Positions 18,037 through 27,867 of a stretch of 64,000 bases of DNA are shown piece by piece (position 1 is the first letter of the stretch; every line of letters begins with the position of its first letter). This stretch comes from Chryseobacterium turcicum (GTDB lineage: Bacteria > Bacteroidota > Bacteroidia > Flavobacteriales > Weeksellaceae): assembly GCF_021010565.1 (NCBI RefSeq), contig NZ_JAJNAY010000001.1:2336001-2400000 (forward strand), written 5' to 3'. The position numbers were made by a program, and so were the translations under genes. The notes beneath the pieces are model-generated. The model worked only from the letters and a program-made list of their open reading frames with translations, ran no database searches and was not told the DNA's origin.

Positions 18037-20739
18037 TTAATAAGCGCTAAAAGTTTTTACATTTTCAATAAAGCTCATTTCAGGATTTAAAATTTCCAGA
18101 ATTAAATTTTGAATAGAAACCATTGCATCATCAAGACTTCCCTGAGCAAAGTCAAGTGATACAACACCCTTTTTAGCGTCAGCAAAGCTCCAAATCCCTG
18201 TTTCTACAGGAAATCCCCAGAATTCTGGCAAACTCTGAATTACATATTGATATAAACAAAGCTGCATTGCCTGTTTTCTGTCGCTATTTTGAAAGTAATC
18301 TGATTTATTTAAATCATCAATCTTGACAGTAAGATTCTTTGTTTTCGCTGTTTTATAATCGATAATTCTTACCGTTCCGTTTAATCGGTCGATGCGGTCG
18401 ATGAAACCAAAGAAAGAAACCTTATCATTTTTCTCTTCATTCAGATAAAAATCTACAGCTTCAAATCGTCTTTCAATATCAATTATTTCTAAAGAATTCC
18501 CAGCTTTTATCAATTCCAAATCGTAATTCAGAATATTCTCAATCACTTTTTTGGCAATTGCTTTGTGGATGTAATTCATCCCTTTTTTATAAAATTCGGG
18601 TTGATGTTTTAGCTTTTCAATAGCCATATCAATAAATTCATCTATTCGTTTAATTGAATCTTGTAAATCGTTTAATTTTAAAATCTTACCTTTTAATACC
18701 TCATAAACTTCTTGAAGGGTATAATGAACTAAATTACCGTAATTTCTAATCGATAATTCTTCTTCAATTTCATCTGCTTCAGAGGTATTCAGAATCTTTG
18801 AAAGATAAAAATCAATTGGATTATAGAGATAACTTGTCAAATGAGAAGCTGAAACTTTTTCTTTCCATTTTAAAAGTTGCTGCTTTACAATTTCAGTTTT
18901 AAAAACTTCGATAGGCTGACTTAAAATTGGCTCCGAAGAATTTTCAACAATAACATGCTCAATATGATGATTACTCTCCATTTCAATCTGAGTAATAAAC
19001 CTACTCTTCTCTCCTGTATTTACTCCCGAACTTAAAGCATTAAAAAGTAAGTGTACATTCTGCGCGTCCTGAATCAAACGGTAAAAATGGTATGCATAAA
19101 TACTGTCATTTTCAAGAAAAGTATGCAAATCAAAATATCTTCTGATATCGAAAGGAATATAGGTGTTTTGGGAGTTTCCGAGCGGTAACTTACCTTCATT
19201 AACCGATAATAGAATTACGTTTTCAAAATTCAAAAGACGGGTTTCCAAAAGTCCCATTACCTGAAGCCCTTTCAATGGTTCACCCTGAAAATCGATGCTT
19301 TCTGAATTAATATGCTGGTTGATAAGAATTTCAAGCGTTTCCATCTTGATTTCAAAACCATACGGTGTAATCTGATTTTTGATGATTCTAAATGCATTTT
19401 CAAAATGAGAAACGTTTTCATACTGAATATCATCTAGTTTCAACCATTTTATTTTTTTACAAAATTCAATCAAGTCATCTAAAAATGAATATCCTGAATC
19501 TGCTTTTTGAAGCAAATTAAAATAGGAAAGGTTCTCTAATAGCTCTTTTAAAAGCTTTTGTGAAATATAAACAATATTCCTCTCCTCTATTTTGGATTTG
19601 AAATCCGTAATAATTTTTTCATCCTCCTCAGATTTTGGAAGTTCTTCCAGAATTGGATAAACATCGCGGTAATAATATGAAGATTTGCTTTTTTCAAGCT
19701 GTTTCTGAAGATAAAAAAGTTGTTTTACCGCATTCGAAAAAGAAAGGTTTTTCAACGGAAAACCCATTGTAATGTTTAGATTTTCAACATCATGCATCAC
19801 ATCCAGACTTGCAGGAAGAAGGTTTTCATCGAGTAAAACGACTGCGGTATTGGTAAATGTTTTATTATCTATATTTTTAAATAATTCAGGTAGAATTTTG
19901 GTTTGGGTAACGTTTCCGGAAACTTCGTAGACTTTTATGTTTTTAGGCTGGTTAAAATCATCCTCAATCCAATTGAAAGCTCTGTTGTCATCAAATTCTT
20001 TCCAGGTTCTATGATTTCTTAAAAATTTTCCAGCTTCCTGTCTTTCGTCATCAAAATAATATTTATCTCCCTGAAAAAAACATTGTGCTTTATCCCATTG
20101 CAAAAGATTTCTAACCAGTTTTTCTTCAACCGGAGTAAAAGCATTAAAACCGCAGAAAACAAAATTTTCGGTGTTGTTTTTTGCAAATTCGCTTATTTTC
20201 GCCTTAGCAGACTCGTGAATCATTCCGGGAGTTGCCCAGTTTTTTTCTTTTAATTTCTCCTTTAAAACAGGAAGGAAAACATTCATATTCTGCCAAAAAT
20301 TCAGGAATTTTTTTCTTGGGACGTCGTCATCTTCTCCTAAATCCTGTGCCCATTCTTTGATACGTTCTTCGTCAAACATATATTCTAAAACAGCTTCATC
20401 TGAGTCTGAAAATTTCAAAATATCATCCCAATCTTTCTGGAGCGTAGGAAACCATTTTAAAAACTCCGAAAAATTATCGTTGGGAATAAAATTCAAACTT
20501 TTATAAACATCAAATGCAAAAAGCCATAACGGAATCCCCTGAATTGTTTGCTGGTCTACAATATTTACAATCAGTTCTTCGATGGTATAAAAATTAGGAA
20601 GAAATCCTGAGTAGTTATTTTCTTCTAAAATCTGACGTATAAAAACGATGGGTCTTTTACCGGGAAGAACAATGTTGAATTGCGATAAATCAGTGTTTTG
20701 AATTAATAATTCATCGATTATTTTATTTAGAAATTTCAA
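18037..20739 (-). CDS. AddB-like PD-(D/E)XK nuclease family protein, 900 aa
   Basis: Relative of AddB/RecB-type recombination nucleases. The N-terminal two thirds is a helicase-like fold without a working Walker A loop (the start reads NIVLPGKRPIVFIRQIL). The C-terminal 250 residues hold the nuclease: YGNLVHYTLQEVYE, then GFIDRIDRLNG and IIDYKTAKTKN, giving the D-x(n)-(D/E)XK catalytic set. It should act in double-strand break processing with a UvrD-like AddA partner encoded elsewhere. Its start overlaps the stop of the upstream DUF922 gene by four bases (ATGA), so it ends the rsmG operon. No iron-sulfur cysteine cluster was seen. Confidence 0.8.
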   Translation of the reverse strand: MKFLNKIIDELLIQNTDLSQFNIVLPGKRPIVFIRQILEENNYSGFLPNFYTIEELIVNIVDQQTIQGIPLWLFAFDVYKSLNFIPNDNFSEFLKWFPTLQKDWDDILKFSDSDEAVLEYMFDEERIKEWAQDLGEDDDVPRKKFLNFWQNMNVFLPVLKEKLKEKNWATPGMIHESAKAKISEFAKNNTENFVFCGFNAFTPVEEKLVRNLLQWDKAQCFFQGDKYYFDDERQEAGKFLRNHRTWKEFDDNRAFNWIEDDFNQPKNIKVYEVSGNVTQTKILPELFKNIDNKTFTNTAVVLLDENLLPASLDVMHDVENLNITMGFPLKNLSFSNAVKQLFYLQKQLEKSKSSYYYRDVYPILEELPKSEEDEKIITDFKSKIEERNIVYISQKLLKELLENLSYFNLLQKADSGYSFLDDLIEFCKKIKWLKLDDIQYENVSHFENAFRIIKNQITPYGFEIKMETLEILINQHINSESIDFQGEPLKGLQVMGLLETRLLNFENVILLSVNEGKLPLGNSQNTYIPFDIRRYFDLHTFLENDSIYAYHFYRLIQDAQNVHLLFNALSSGVNTGEKSRFITQIEMESNHHIEHVIVENSSEPILSQPIEVFKTEIVKQQLLKWKEKVSASHLTSYLYNPIDFYLSKILNTSEADEIEEELSIRNYGNLVHYTLQEVYEVLKGKILKLNDLQDSIKRIDEFIDMAIEKLKHQPEFYKKGMNYIHKAIAKKVIENILNYDLELIKAGNSLEIIDIERRFEAVDFYLNEEKNDKVSFFGFIDRIDRLNGTVRIIDYKTAKTKNLTVKIDDLNKSDYFQNSDRKQAMQLCLYQYVIQSLPEFWGFPVETGIWSFADAKKGVVSLDFAQGSLDDAMVSIQNLILEILNPEMSFIENVKTFSAY

Positions 20740-21272
20740 ATTTTCTGAAAGTTTTTTAGATTATTGAGTTCTTCGGCGATTAAAATATTGTATTCTGCTT
20801 GTTTTTCTTTATTCATTCCATGTTCTGTAATACGGTCATAGTCAGTCTGAAAACCTTTATATTCAGAGGAGATTTTCGCATAAATTATTTTGAATAACTT
20901 ATTGTAATCAGCAGTCGTTTTTATTTTTTCTGAAACTTCTTTTCTTAATTTTCTGGCGTGAATTTCAGCGATATCAAAATGTTTCTGCTCATGAAGAAGT
21001 ACATAATCATTGATTCTTTTAACGTCTTTCCATGATTTATTTTCATTAAAAACCGTTTGAATCGTGATTTTTACAGGAATTTTAGGGTCACTCGATGTGG
21101 TTGCAGAATATTCCCAACCGCAATGGGTATAAGCTACCACCGTGGAACCACCTAAGTTATTGGTTTTACTTTTAAAATTGTCCCAAACCAACTTTTGATT
21201 CTCACTCCAGTAAATATTTTGAGACCATAGATTATTGAAAATCAATAAAAAACCGATTAAAAAAAACTTCAT
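20736..21272 (-). CDS. DUF922-type secreted putative metalloprotease
   Basis: A 178-residue exported protein with a Sec signal ending LWSQ. The core carries HEQKH at 94-98, an HExxH zinc-site pattern, followed by FDIAEIHARKL with E103 as a possible third ligand. This arrangement is the reason DUF922 proteins are thought to be Zn-dependent proteases; no activity has been shown to my knowledge. It overlaps the lipoprotein gene upstream by one base (TAATG) and the nuclease downstream by four bases, so the three are translationally coupled. Confidence 0.68.
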   Translation of the reverse strand: MKFFLIGFLLIFNNLWSQNIYWSENQKLVWDNFKSKTNNLGGSTVVAYTHCGWEYSATTSSDPKIPVKITIQTVFNENKSWKDVKRINDYVLLHEQKHFDIAEIHARKLRKEVSEKIKTTADYNKLFKIIYAKISSEYKGFQTDYDRITEHGMNKEKQAEYNILIAEELNNLKNFQKI

Positions 21273-21679
21273 TATTCCACTACAATTGTTTTGGTAATCC
21301 AGTTGTTATTACCATTCCAAAATCTGAATGTATAATTTCCTTTTTTTCGTGGACTAAAATTAATCTGATTTGTCGATTTATGATTTGCCTGCGAGCACAT
21401 CCCATTGGTGAGGTATTGATAAGCAGTAACATCTCTGTCAAATTCTCCAGTATGTGCATAATCGTAGCCGTAAAATCCCCTACAAGTTGACGCGTATGTA
21501 GAATAGGTTCTAATACTTTGAACAGTAAAAACACTCATGGTATCTCTAACGATTTTCACACTATCGATTTTTACTTTATCTACAGATTGTATCGTTTGAT
21601 AATCATCATCATCTTTACATGAAGTAAAAAAAGCACCTAAAACTGCCGCAGCAAGACTTATTTTTATTAGAGATTTCAT
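21272..21679 (-). CDS. Small lipoprotein of unknown function, 135 aa
   Basis: I start it at the Met of MKSLIKISLAAAVLG (21679), because this gives a perfect lipoprotein signal ending AFFTSC at Cys21, followed by an acidic stretch KDDDDY that is typical of surface lipoproteins in Bacteroidota. The remaining 110 residues look like a beta-sandwich, with SPRKKGNYTFRFWNGN near the end. No known domain is recognised. It is tied to the DUF922 gene by a one-base overlap, so both may act in the envelope. Confidence 0.65.
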   Translation of the reverse strand: MKSLIKISLAAAVLGAFFTSCKDDDDYQTIQSVDKVKIDSVKIVRDTMSVFTVQSIRTYSTYASTCRGFYGYDYAHTGEFDRDVTAYQYLTNGMCSQANHKSTNQINFSPRKKGNYTFRFWNGNNNWITKTIVVE

Positions 21680-21742
21680 GATATTGGATTTTATCATTTG
21701 GAAGTATAAATTTAGCAAAAAAAAATGCCAATTAACATGATT

Positions 21743-22378
21743 TTAAGAGTTAAAATTACCTTTTGAAAGATATACTACTTTTTTAGTATCAAAAAATTCT
21801 TCTTCAAAGTAGTTTTTAAGACTAAAAAGCTCACATTTTAATCCTGCAAGTTCTTCGGCTAAATCTCCACCTTTAAGATATAGAACTCCGTTGTGTTTTG
21901 GGTTAAACTGTTCTTTTTCAAATTTACCTTTCAGCCATCTTAAAAATTCAGGCATTTGAGTAACGGCGCGACTCACTACAAAATGGAATTTTTCTTTTAC
22001 TTTTTCTGCTCTTCCATGAATGGCAGTAAGATTTGATAAACCGATACCTTCTGCAACAGCATTTACCACTGTAATTTTTTTACCGATAGAATCGATTAAC
22101 GTAAATTGAGTTTCCGGGAACAAGATTGCCAAAGGAATCCCTGGGAACCCACCACCTGTACCGACATCTAAAACTTTGGTTCCGGGAGCAAATTCCATAA
22201 CTTTTGCAACGCCTAAAGAATGCAGAATATGCTTCTCATAAAGAGATTCCATATCTTTTCTGGAAATAACGTTGATTTTTTCATTCCATTCTTCATACAG
22301 GCTTTCAAGCTTTGTAAACTGCTCGATTTGTTTCTCTGTAAGATTCGGAAAGTATTTTTGAATGATTGATATTGACAT
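21743..22378 (-). CDS. rsmG: 16S rRNA m7G527 methyltransferase RsmG
   Basis: Methylates N7 of G527 in the 530 loop of 16S rRNA. The SAM site is clear in VLDVGTGGGFPGIPLA and the following FTLIDSIGKK; the RsmG-typical VVSRAVTQMPEFLRW appears further on. I choose the ATG at 22378 (MSISIIQKYFPNLTE, 211 aa); the longer frame from 22399 adds seven residues that the family lacks. It is the first gene of the minus-strand operon that continues into the lipoprotein, DUF922 protein and nuclease. Loss of this gene gives low-level streptomycin resistance in other bacteria. Confidence 0.92.
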   Translation of the reverse strand: MSISIIQKYFPNLTEKQIEQFTKLESLYEEWNEKINVISRKDMESLYEKHILHSLGVAKVMEFAPGTKVLDVGTGGGFPGIPLAILFPETQFTLIDSIGKKITVVNAVAEGIGLSNLTAIHGRAEKVKEKFHFVVSRAVTQMPEFLRWLKGKFEKEQFNPKHNGVLYLKGGDLAEELAGLKCELFSLKNYFEEEFFDTKKVVYLSKGNFNS

Positions 22379-22470
22379 AAAACTAATTCTAAAGAGCAAA
22401 AATAAGTTTTATTCACACTTTATTCAAATTAAGTTTTTATATATATTTGTTAAAAAGACAAAAAGAATAC

Positions 22471-23664
22471 ATGAATAAACTTTCAGACAGAGTAAACAGA
22501 TTGGGTTACTCGCAGACATTCGTCATGTCAAACAAGGCTAGAGAGATGAAAGCCAGCGGAATAGATGTAATTTCTTTAACATTGGGTGAGCCCGATTTTA
22601 ATGTTCCCGATAATATTAAAGAAGCTGCTTTTACTGCAATCAATGAAAATTATAGCCACTACTCTCCTGTTCCGGGATTTTTAGAACTTCGTCAGGCGAT
22701 TTCAGAAAAATTAAAAAGAGATAATCAACTCGACTATAAACCAACCCAGATTTGTGTTTCAAATGGCGCAAAACAGGCAATTATCAATGTTTTAGCAGCT
22801 ATTATCAATGATGGTGATGAAGTTATTCTTCCTTCTCCTTTTTGGGTAAGCTATGATGAAATGGTAAAAATGATGGGTGGAAATTCTATAATGCTTCCTA
22901 CTTCTTACGTTACCGATTTTAAAATCACTTCAGAACAGCTTGATGAAGCGATTAACGAAAAAACAAAAGCTATTCTTTTCAGCTCACCTTGTAATCCTTC
23001 TGGTGGATATTACACTTATGATGAGTTAAAATCTTTAGCGAAAGTTATTGCTAAATATCCGCATGTAACGGTAATCTCTGACGAAATCTACGAATACATT
23101 AATTACGAAACCAAAAGTACGTCTATCGCTCAGTTTCCTGAAGTATATGAGCAAACCGCTGTAATCAACGGAATGTCTAAAGCTTTTGCGATGACAGGTT
23201 GGAGAATCGGTTATTCTGCTTGTCCGGAATGGTTGGCAAAAGCCTGTGAAAAAATTCAAGGACAAATGACAAGCGGTGCAAATACAGTGGCTCAGAGAGC
23301 TTCAATTGTTGCTTTAAAAACTGATCCTTCAGAATATAAATACATGATTGATGCATTCGAGAAAAGAAGAAATTTAGTATTCGATTTAATGAAAGAAATT
23401 CCAGGATTTAAGGTGCTTTTACCGAAAGCTGCTTTCTATTTCTTCCCAGATATTTCTCATTATATCGGAAAAACATTAGATGGAACCGAAATAAAAGATG
23501 CTGATGATTTTGCGATGTTTATTTTAGAAAATGCTCATGTAGGTTGTGTAGGCGGCGTTTCATTCGGAAGCCCGGAATGTATTAGATTTTCTTATGCTGC
23601 TTCTGAGGAAGAATTAAGAGAAGCGATGAGGAGAATAAAAGAATTATTAGAAAAATTTAATTAA
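22471..23664 (+). CDS. Class I pyridoxal-phosphate aminotransferase, aspartate aminotransferase-like
   Basis: Transfers an amino group between aspartate (or a similar amino acid) and 2-oxoglutarate. PLP-binding residues are all present: N175 in SSPCNPSGG, D204 in ISDEIYEYI and the Schiff-base K237 in NGMSKAFAMTGWR, with R245 in the same motif and a carboxylate-binding arginine in the C-terminal domain. This is the subgroup I-gamma pattern of bacterial AspC proteins. Start taken at ATG 22471 (397 aa); a TTG at 22447 is in frame but gives an atypical leader. It is followed after seven bases by an M16 peptidase gene, so the two may share a transcript. Confidence 0.9.
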   Translation: MNKLSDRVNRLGYSQTFVMSNKAREMKASGIDVISLTLGEPDFNVPDNIKEAAFTAINENYSHYSPVPGFLELRQAISEKLKRDNQLDYKPTQICVSNGAKQAIINVLAAIINDGDEVILPSPFWVSYDEMVKMMGGNSIMLPTSYVTDFKITSEQLDEAINEKTKAILFSSPCNPSGGYYTYDELKSLAKVIAKYPHVTVISDEIYEYINYETKSTSIAQFPEVYEQTAVINGMSKAFAMTGWRIGYSACPEWLAKACEKIQGQMTSGANTVAQRASIVALKTDPSEYKYMIDAFEKRRNLVFDLMKEIPGFKVLLPKAAFYFFPDISHYIGKTLDGTEIKDADDFAMFILENAHVGCVGGVSFGSPECIRFSYAASEEELREAMRRIKELLEKFN

Positions 23665-23671
23665 AACATAA

Positions 23672-26611
23672 ATGAATTTATTTAAAAAATTAACGATTGT
23701 AACCAGCATTGCAGCAGCAAGTTTTTGCGGTTACGCTCAAGCTCAGGATTTTCAGTGGAAAGAAGCAAAATCAAATGGTTACACCTATAAATACGTAACC
23801 AACGACCCTACTTCCGCAAGATATTATAAGCTTAAAAACGGATTAACGGTAATTTTGAGCCCTACCAATAAAGAACCTAGAATTCAGACTTATATTGCAA
23901 CAAAAGCAGGGAGTAAAACCGACCCGGCAACTCACACTGGTCTTGCGCATTATTTGGAACACATGCTCTTTAAAGGAACCGATAAATTTGGTTCAAAAGA
24001 TTGGGCAAAAGAAAAACCTCTTTTAGATAAAGTGGATGCTCTTTATGAGAAATATAACCAGACAAAAGATGAAGCTAAGAGGAAAGAAATTTACAAAGAA
24101 ATAGATAAAGTTTCGGGAGAAGCTGCCAACTACGCCATCGCCAACGAATACGACAAAATGATGGCAGGAATGGGCGCAGACGGTACCAATGCATTTACTT
24201 CTTTTGAGCAAACTGTTTATGTAGAAGATATTCCGGCTAATGCGGTTGATAAATTTTTGGCTGTACAGTCTGAACGTTTCAGAGCGCCTGTTTTAAGGCT
24301 TTTCCATACAGAGCTTGAAGCGGTTTATGAAGAGAAAAACAGAACTTTGGATGATGATACCGACAAAGTTTACGATAAAATGTTTGAAGCTTTATTTCCA
24401 AATAACAATTACGGTAAACAAACAACGATTGGGAAAATTGAACATCTGAAAAACCCTTCTTTAAAAGCAATTAGAGAATATTACAACAATTACTATGTTC
24501 CCAATAATATGGGAGTAATTATGTCTGGAGATTTTAATCCGGATGAGATGATTGCTAAAATTGACAAGGCTTTTTCTTACATGAAGACTAAAGCAGTTCC
24601 CGAATATGTTGTAGGACAGGAAAAACCAATTTCGTCACCTGTTATAAAAGAAGTTGTAGGACCAAATCCTGAAAGCGTAATGATGGGATTCCGATTTCCC
24701 GGAGCAACAACCAAAGATGCAAGACTTTTAACGTTAGTTGGAAATATGCTGACCAACGGACAAGCTGGATTGATTGACCTTAATCTTGTGAAAAAACAAA
24801 AGCTTTTGGGAGCTTACGCCTTTCCATATGTGTTAAAAGACTATTCAGTATTGCTTTTACAAGGAAGGCCTACCGAAGGTCAGTCATTGGATGATGTGAA
24901 AAACCTTCTTCTTCAGGAAATTGACAAACTCAGAAAAGGTGAATTTTCTGATGATTTAATTCAGTCTATCGTCAATAATGAGAAGAAAAGCATTATTCAG
25001 AAAGACGAAAAATACTCTTCCAGAGCGGGAATTTTAATGGATGAATTTACCTCAGAAATTGACCACAAAACGTCATTGGAATATGTAGATGAAATCTCTA
25101 AGCTTACAAAAAAAGATATTATGGATTTTGCTTCCAAATATCTTCAAAACAATAATTATGTAGCCATTTACAAAAAGAAAGGCGAAGATAAAAGCATTGT
25201 AAAAGTAGACAAACCTACCATCACGCCGGTTTCTGTAAACAGAGAAGATAACTCTCCGTTTCTTGCAATGATTGAGAAGATGCCAGAAAACAATATTTCT
25301 CCGGTTTGGTTAAATTTTGAAAAAGACATTGCTAAAAGCAAGGTTAAAAGTGTTGATGTTCTTTCTGTAAAAAATACAGATAATGACCTTTTCAGAATGT
25401 ATTATTACTTTGATTCAGGGAAATGGAATAACAAAATGCTTCCTTTAGCTGCAGAATATTTAGAATATTTAGGTACAAAAAATAAGTCTTCTGAAGCAAT
25501 TAGCAAAGAATTTTACAAACTGGCTTCAAGCTTTAGGATAAGCGCAGGAAACGAAGAAACCTATGTAATTTTGGAAGGGTTAAATGAAAACTTTGATAAA
25601 ACTGCAGATTTATTTGAAGATTTAATTAAAAACTGTCAGGCAGATGAAGGAGCATTAACCGCTTATAAAGCAAGAGTAAAAAAAGCTAGAGACAACGCAA
25701 AACAAAATAAAAGCGCCATCATGCAGGGATTACGAAGCTATGCACAATATGGCGCTCAAAATCCATTTAACAATGTTTTAACCGATGCAGAATTAGATGC
25801 TTTGAAGGCTGAAGATTTGGTAAATATCCTTCATGATTTATTTAATTTTAAACATAAAATTCTTCATTACGGACCAAAATCGGCAAACGAAGTTGCATCT
25901 TCTTTAACTCTGATTCATAAAGTTCCGACAACATTGAAGGAAATGCCGAAATCTAAAACCTTTACTCAAATCCCAACAGATAAAAATAAAGTTTTGTTTG
26001 CCAATTACGATATGGTACAAGCTGAAGTTTTCTGGGTGAGAAATGCGGATAATTACAACCCAAATCTTAGTCCTACAATAAGTTTGTTTAACAATTACTT
26101 TGGTGGCGGAATGGGTTCTATCGTTTTCCAGACCATCAGAGAATCTAAAGCTTTGGCATATTCTACTTATGCATACTTTGGTCAGCCAAACAAAAAAGAG
26201 GATAAAAATATGATTACGGCTTATGTAGGAACTCAGGCTGATAAACTGAATGAATCTACAACTGCGATGAACGAGCTTTTAACGACTCTTCCAAAATCTG
26301 AGCAGTTGTTTGAAACGGCAAAAAGCGGCTTAAGAAAAACGATTGCTGCAGAAAGAATTACCCAAGACGGAATTATTTTTTCTTATTTATCAGCTCAAAA
26401 ATTAGGTCTCGATTATGACAGGAGAAAAAGTGTCTACGAGCAATCTCCGAAACTGAGCTTCTCAGACATCAATACGTTTCATGACAAGGAAATGAAAGGG
26501 AAAAACTATACTTACTGTCTTGTAGCGTCACAAGACAAAGTGAAAGATGAAGATTTGCTGAAATTAGGTGAACTAAAAAAGCTAAGCCTTACAGAAATAT
26601 TCGGTTACTAA
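23672..26611 (+). CDS. M16-family zinc peptidase, two-domain-pair form, 979 aa
   Basis: A periplasmic or envelope insulinase-like peptidase. A signal peptide ends CGYAQAQ at about residue 25. The inverted zinc motif HYLEH (93-97) gives H93, E96 and H97 and is followed by FKGT; the third ligand lies in LEAVYEEKNR around 215. A second pair of M16 domains begins about residue 520 and lacks the zinc motif, as expected for pitrilysin-type proteins of this size. It is directly downstream of the aminotransferase and ends at a strong terminator whose sequence recurs at 28284. Confidence 0.88.
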   Translation: MNLFKKLTIVTSIAAASFCGYAQAQDFQWKEAKSNGYTYKYVTNDPTSARYYKLKNGLTVILSPTNKEPRIQTYIATKAGSKTDPATHTGLAHYLEHMLFKGTDKFGSKDWAKEKPLLDKVDALYEKYNQTKDEAKRKEIYKEIDKVSGEAANYAIANEYDKMMAGMGADGTNAFTSFEQTVYVEDIPANAVDKFLAVQSERFRAPVLRLFHTELEAVYEEKNRTLDDDTDKVYDKMFEALFPNNNYGKQTTIGKIEHLKNPSLKAIREYYNNYYVPNNMGVIMSGDFNPDEMIAKIDKAFSYMKTKAVPEYVVGQEKPISSPVIKEVVGPNPESVMMGFRFPGATTKDARLLTLVGNMLTNGQAGLIDLNLVKKQKLLGAYAFPYVLKDYSVLLLQGRPTEGQSLDDVKNLLLQEIDKLRKGEFSDDLIQSIVNNEKKSIIQKDEKYSSRAGILMDEFTSEIDHKTSLEYVDEISKLTKKDIMDFASKYLQNNNYVAIYKKKGEDKSIVKVDKPTITPVSVNREDNSPFLAMIEKMPENNISPVWLNFEKDIAKSKVKSVDVLSVKNTDNDLFRMYYYFDSGKWNNKMLPLAAEYLEYLGTKNKSSEAISKEFYKLASSFRISAGNEETYVILEGLNENFDKTADLFEDLIKNCQADEGALTAYKARVKKARDNAKQNKSAIMQGLRSYAQYGAQNPFNNVLTDAELDALKAEDLVNILHDLFNFKHKILHYGPKSANEVASSLTLIHKVPTTLKEMPKSKTFTQIPTDKNKVLFANYDMVQAEVFWVRNADNYNPNLSPTISLFNNYFGGGMGSIVFQTIRESKALAYSTYAYFGQPNKKEDKNMITAYVGTQADKLNESTTAMNELLTTLPKSEQLFETAKSGLRKTIAAERITQDGIIFSYLSAQKLGLDYDRRKSVYEQSPKLSFSDINTFHDKEMKGKNYTYCLVASQDKVKDEDLLKLGELKKLSLTEIFGY

Positions 26612-26617
26612 AACCAG

Positions 26618-26645
26618 AAAGAGCTTCGAAAGAGGCTCTTTTTTA
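26618..26645 (+). terminator. Intrinsic terminator, copy 1 of a duplicated hairpin
   Basis: AAAGAGC stem with GCTCTTT around TTCGAAAGAG, then a T-run. The same 27 or so bases, including loop, recur at 28284-28312. Confidence 0.88.
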
Positions 26646-26660
26646 TTCATACTAAAGCGA

Positions 26661-27485
26661 TTATTGATAATCTATTTTGTGATTGAGTTCTATTGGATTG
26701 TTATTGTTTCTTATCACCTTCTTTATTCTATCAGTTTCAAGCTTCAAATCGAGTGAAACTGCATTTCCTGCTCCATCATCTTTTTTTATCGGAACTCCCA
26801 TAGATTTCATACGCGCATAAGGATCAGAATAGTAATTTTCAGCTAATTTTTTAAATTGTTCCCAATTTAGTTCTGTACCTTTATTTCTGTAATAGATCTT
26901 TTCACTACCATTTTTTATTTCAGTTAAATTAAAGATATAATTGTTCTGATCATCTGAAAGATTAACAATCAAGCCTGGTAAACCATTAAAAACATAAGGA
27001 CCATCTTGAATGGGAATTTCTGTTGTGAACCAAGCGATCCAATTTCTGCCACCATAAGTTACTTTTGCTTTTTGAACATTGAAATTTTCGATTTTACTTT
27101 TTTCAGATAAGATTTCCCAGTTAAGTTTTTCAATGATTTTTATCGAATAGAGATCTCTGTAAATATTTTGAATACTTTTATACGTAATATTTTCAGTAAA
27201 ATTTTTAATAACATAAATCTGATCTTCCAGTGTTATTCCTCTTCCCAGTCCTAAACCAGTAATTGCAATAAGAGAATCAGATCTCCTATCATGCTCAGTT
27301 CTAAAAACAGAACTTTTACCATTTTCTGAATCTAAAACCATTTTTTTTAGAGTGATGCTATCCTTTCGTGGATTTGATTTATACTCTAAATCGTATTTGA
27401 ATAATTTATTTTGAGCATGAATGTTATCAAAAAATATGACAATACAAAAAAATAGGAATTTTATAAGAAGTTTATTTTTTTTCAT
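26661..27485 (-). CDS. GLPGLI family exported protein, 274 aa
   Basis: Named after the signature seen here as FNGLPGLIVNLSD near residue 164. A signal peptide ends NIHA or HAQ near residue 25. The family is widespread and paralogous in Bacteroidota; no enzymatic function is established. The rest shows short beta strands with a WIAWFTTEIPIQDGPY segment immediately before the signature, which is also typical. It follows the double-glycine peptide gene on the same strand, separated by a 26-base perfect palindrome. In my recollection such proteins often neighbour peptide or grasp-with-spasm cassettes; that association needs checking. Confidence 0.88.
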   Translation of the reverse strand: MKKNKLLIKFLFFCIVIFFDNIHAQNKLFKYDLEYKSNPRKDSITLKKMVLDSENGKSSVFRTEHDRRSDSLIAITGLGLGRGITLEDQIYVIKNFTENITYKSIQNIYRDLYSIKIIEKLNWEILSEKSKIENFNVQKAKVTYGGRNWIAWFTTEIPIQDGPYVFNGLPGLIVNLSDDQNNYIFNLTEIKNGSEKIYYRNKGTELNWEQFKKLAENYYSDPYARMKSMGVPIKKDDGAGNAVSLDLKLETDRIKKVIRNNNNPIELNHKIDYQ

Positions 27486-27512
27486 ACTATAAATATAATA
27501 ATCATATAAATA

Positions 27513-27538
27513 ATGAGACGTAAAATTTTACGTCTCAT
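27513..27538. terminator. Perfect 26-bp palindrome between peptide and GLPGLI genes
   Basis: ATGAGACGTAAAA at 27513-27525 is followed directly by its exact reverse complement. It lies between two genes of the same strand and can act as a partial terminator or as an mRNA-end stabiliser, allowing more peptide than GLPGLI protein to be made. Confidence 0.65.
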
Positions 27539-27551
27539 ATTTAAAATTAAT

Positions 27552-27764
27552 TTATTGACATCTATTTCCCCAATCATTTACTCCACATTGAAAAAATCCA
27601 CAGACAAGACCATATTGTCTACAACCGTCATCTGTACCTCCTCCAGTTGGCGTACACATATCAGCACATCCACCACCACTTCCACCACCTATATAAGGTG
27701 GTAATTTCTTCCCTCCATTTAAAGATTTCAATTCATTTCTCGAAAGTTTTTTTAAATTTTTCAT
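27552..27764 (-). CDS. Bacteriocin-like peptide precursor with double-glycine leader, 70 aa
   Basis: The N-terminus MKNLKKLSRNELKSLNGG is a textbook double-glycine leader of the kind cut by C39 peptidase/ABC exporters. The mature part starts KKLPPYIGGG and is rich in glycine, with six cysteines (CADMC, DGC, LVC, FQC, NRC), so three disulfides or other cross-links are possible. It ends in GNRCQ. Such peptides are abundant in Chryseobacterium and are annotated bacteriocin-like, but killing activity has rarely been tested. No C39 transporter, immunity gene or modification enzyme lies in the window; the GLPGLI gene downstream and the divergent XRE regulator are the only partners. Confidence 0.8.
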   Translation of the reverse strand: MKNLKKLSRNELKSLNGGKKLPPYIGGGSGGGCADMCTPTGGGTDDGCRQYGLVCGFFQCGVNDWGNRCQ

Positions 27765-27867
27765 ACTAAATTTTTTAGAATTAATAATTATTTTGTAATT
27801 CAGCAGTTTTTTCTGTGTAAATTGCTTTTGCTAATATGGAAATTTCTTCATATTTTAACCAACTAAG

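Noticed and set aside
27513..27704. Plus-strand Ser/Thr-rich frame opposite the peptide gene
   Set aside because: It starts in the palindrome and mirrors the Gly/Cys codons of the double-glycine peptide, which has a clear leader.
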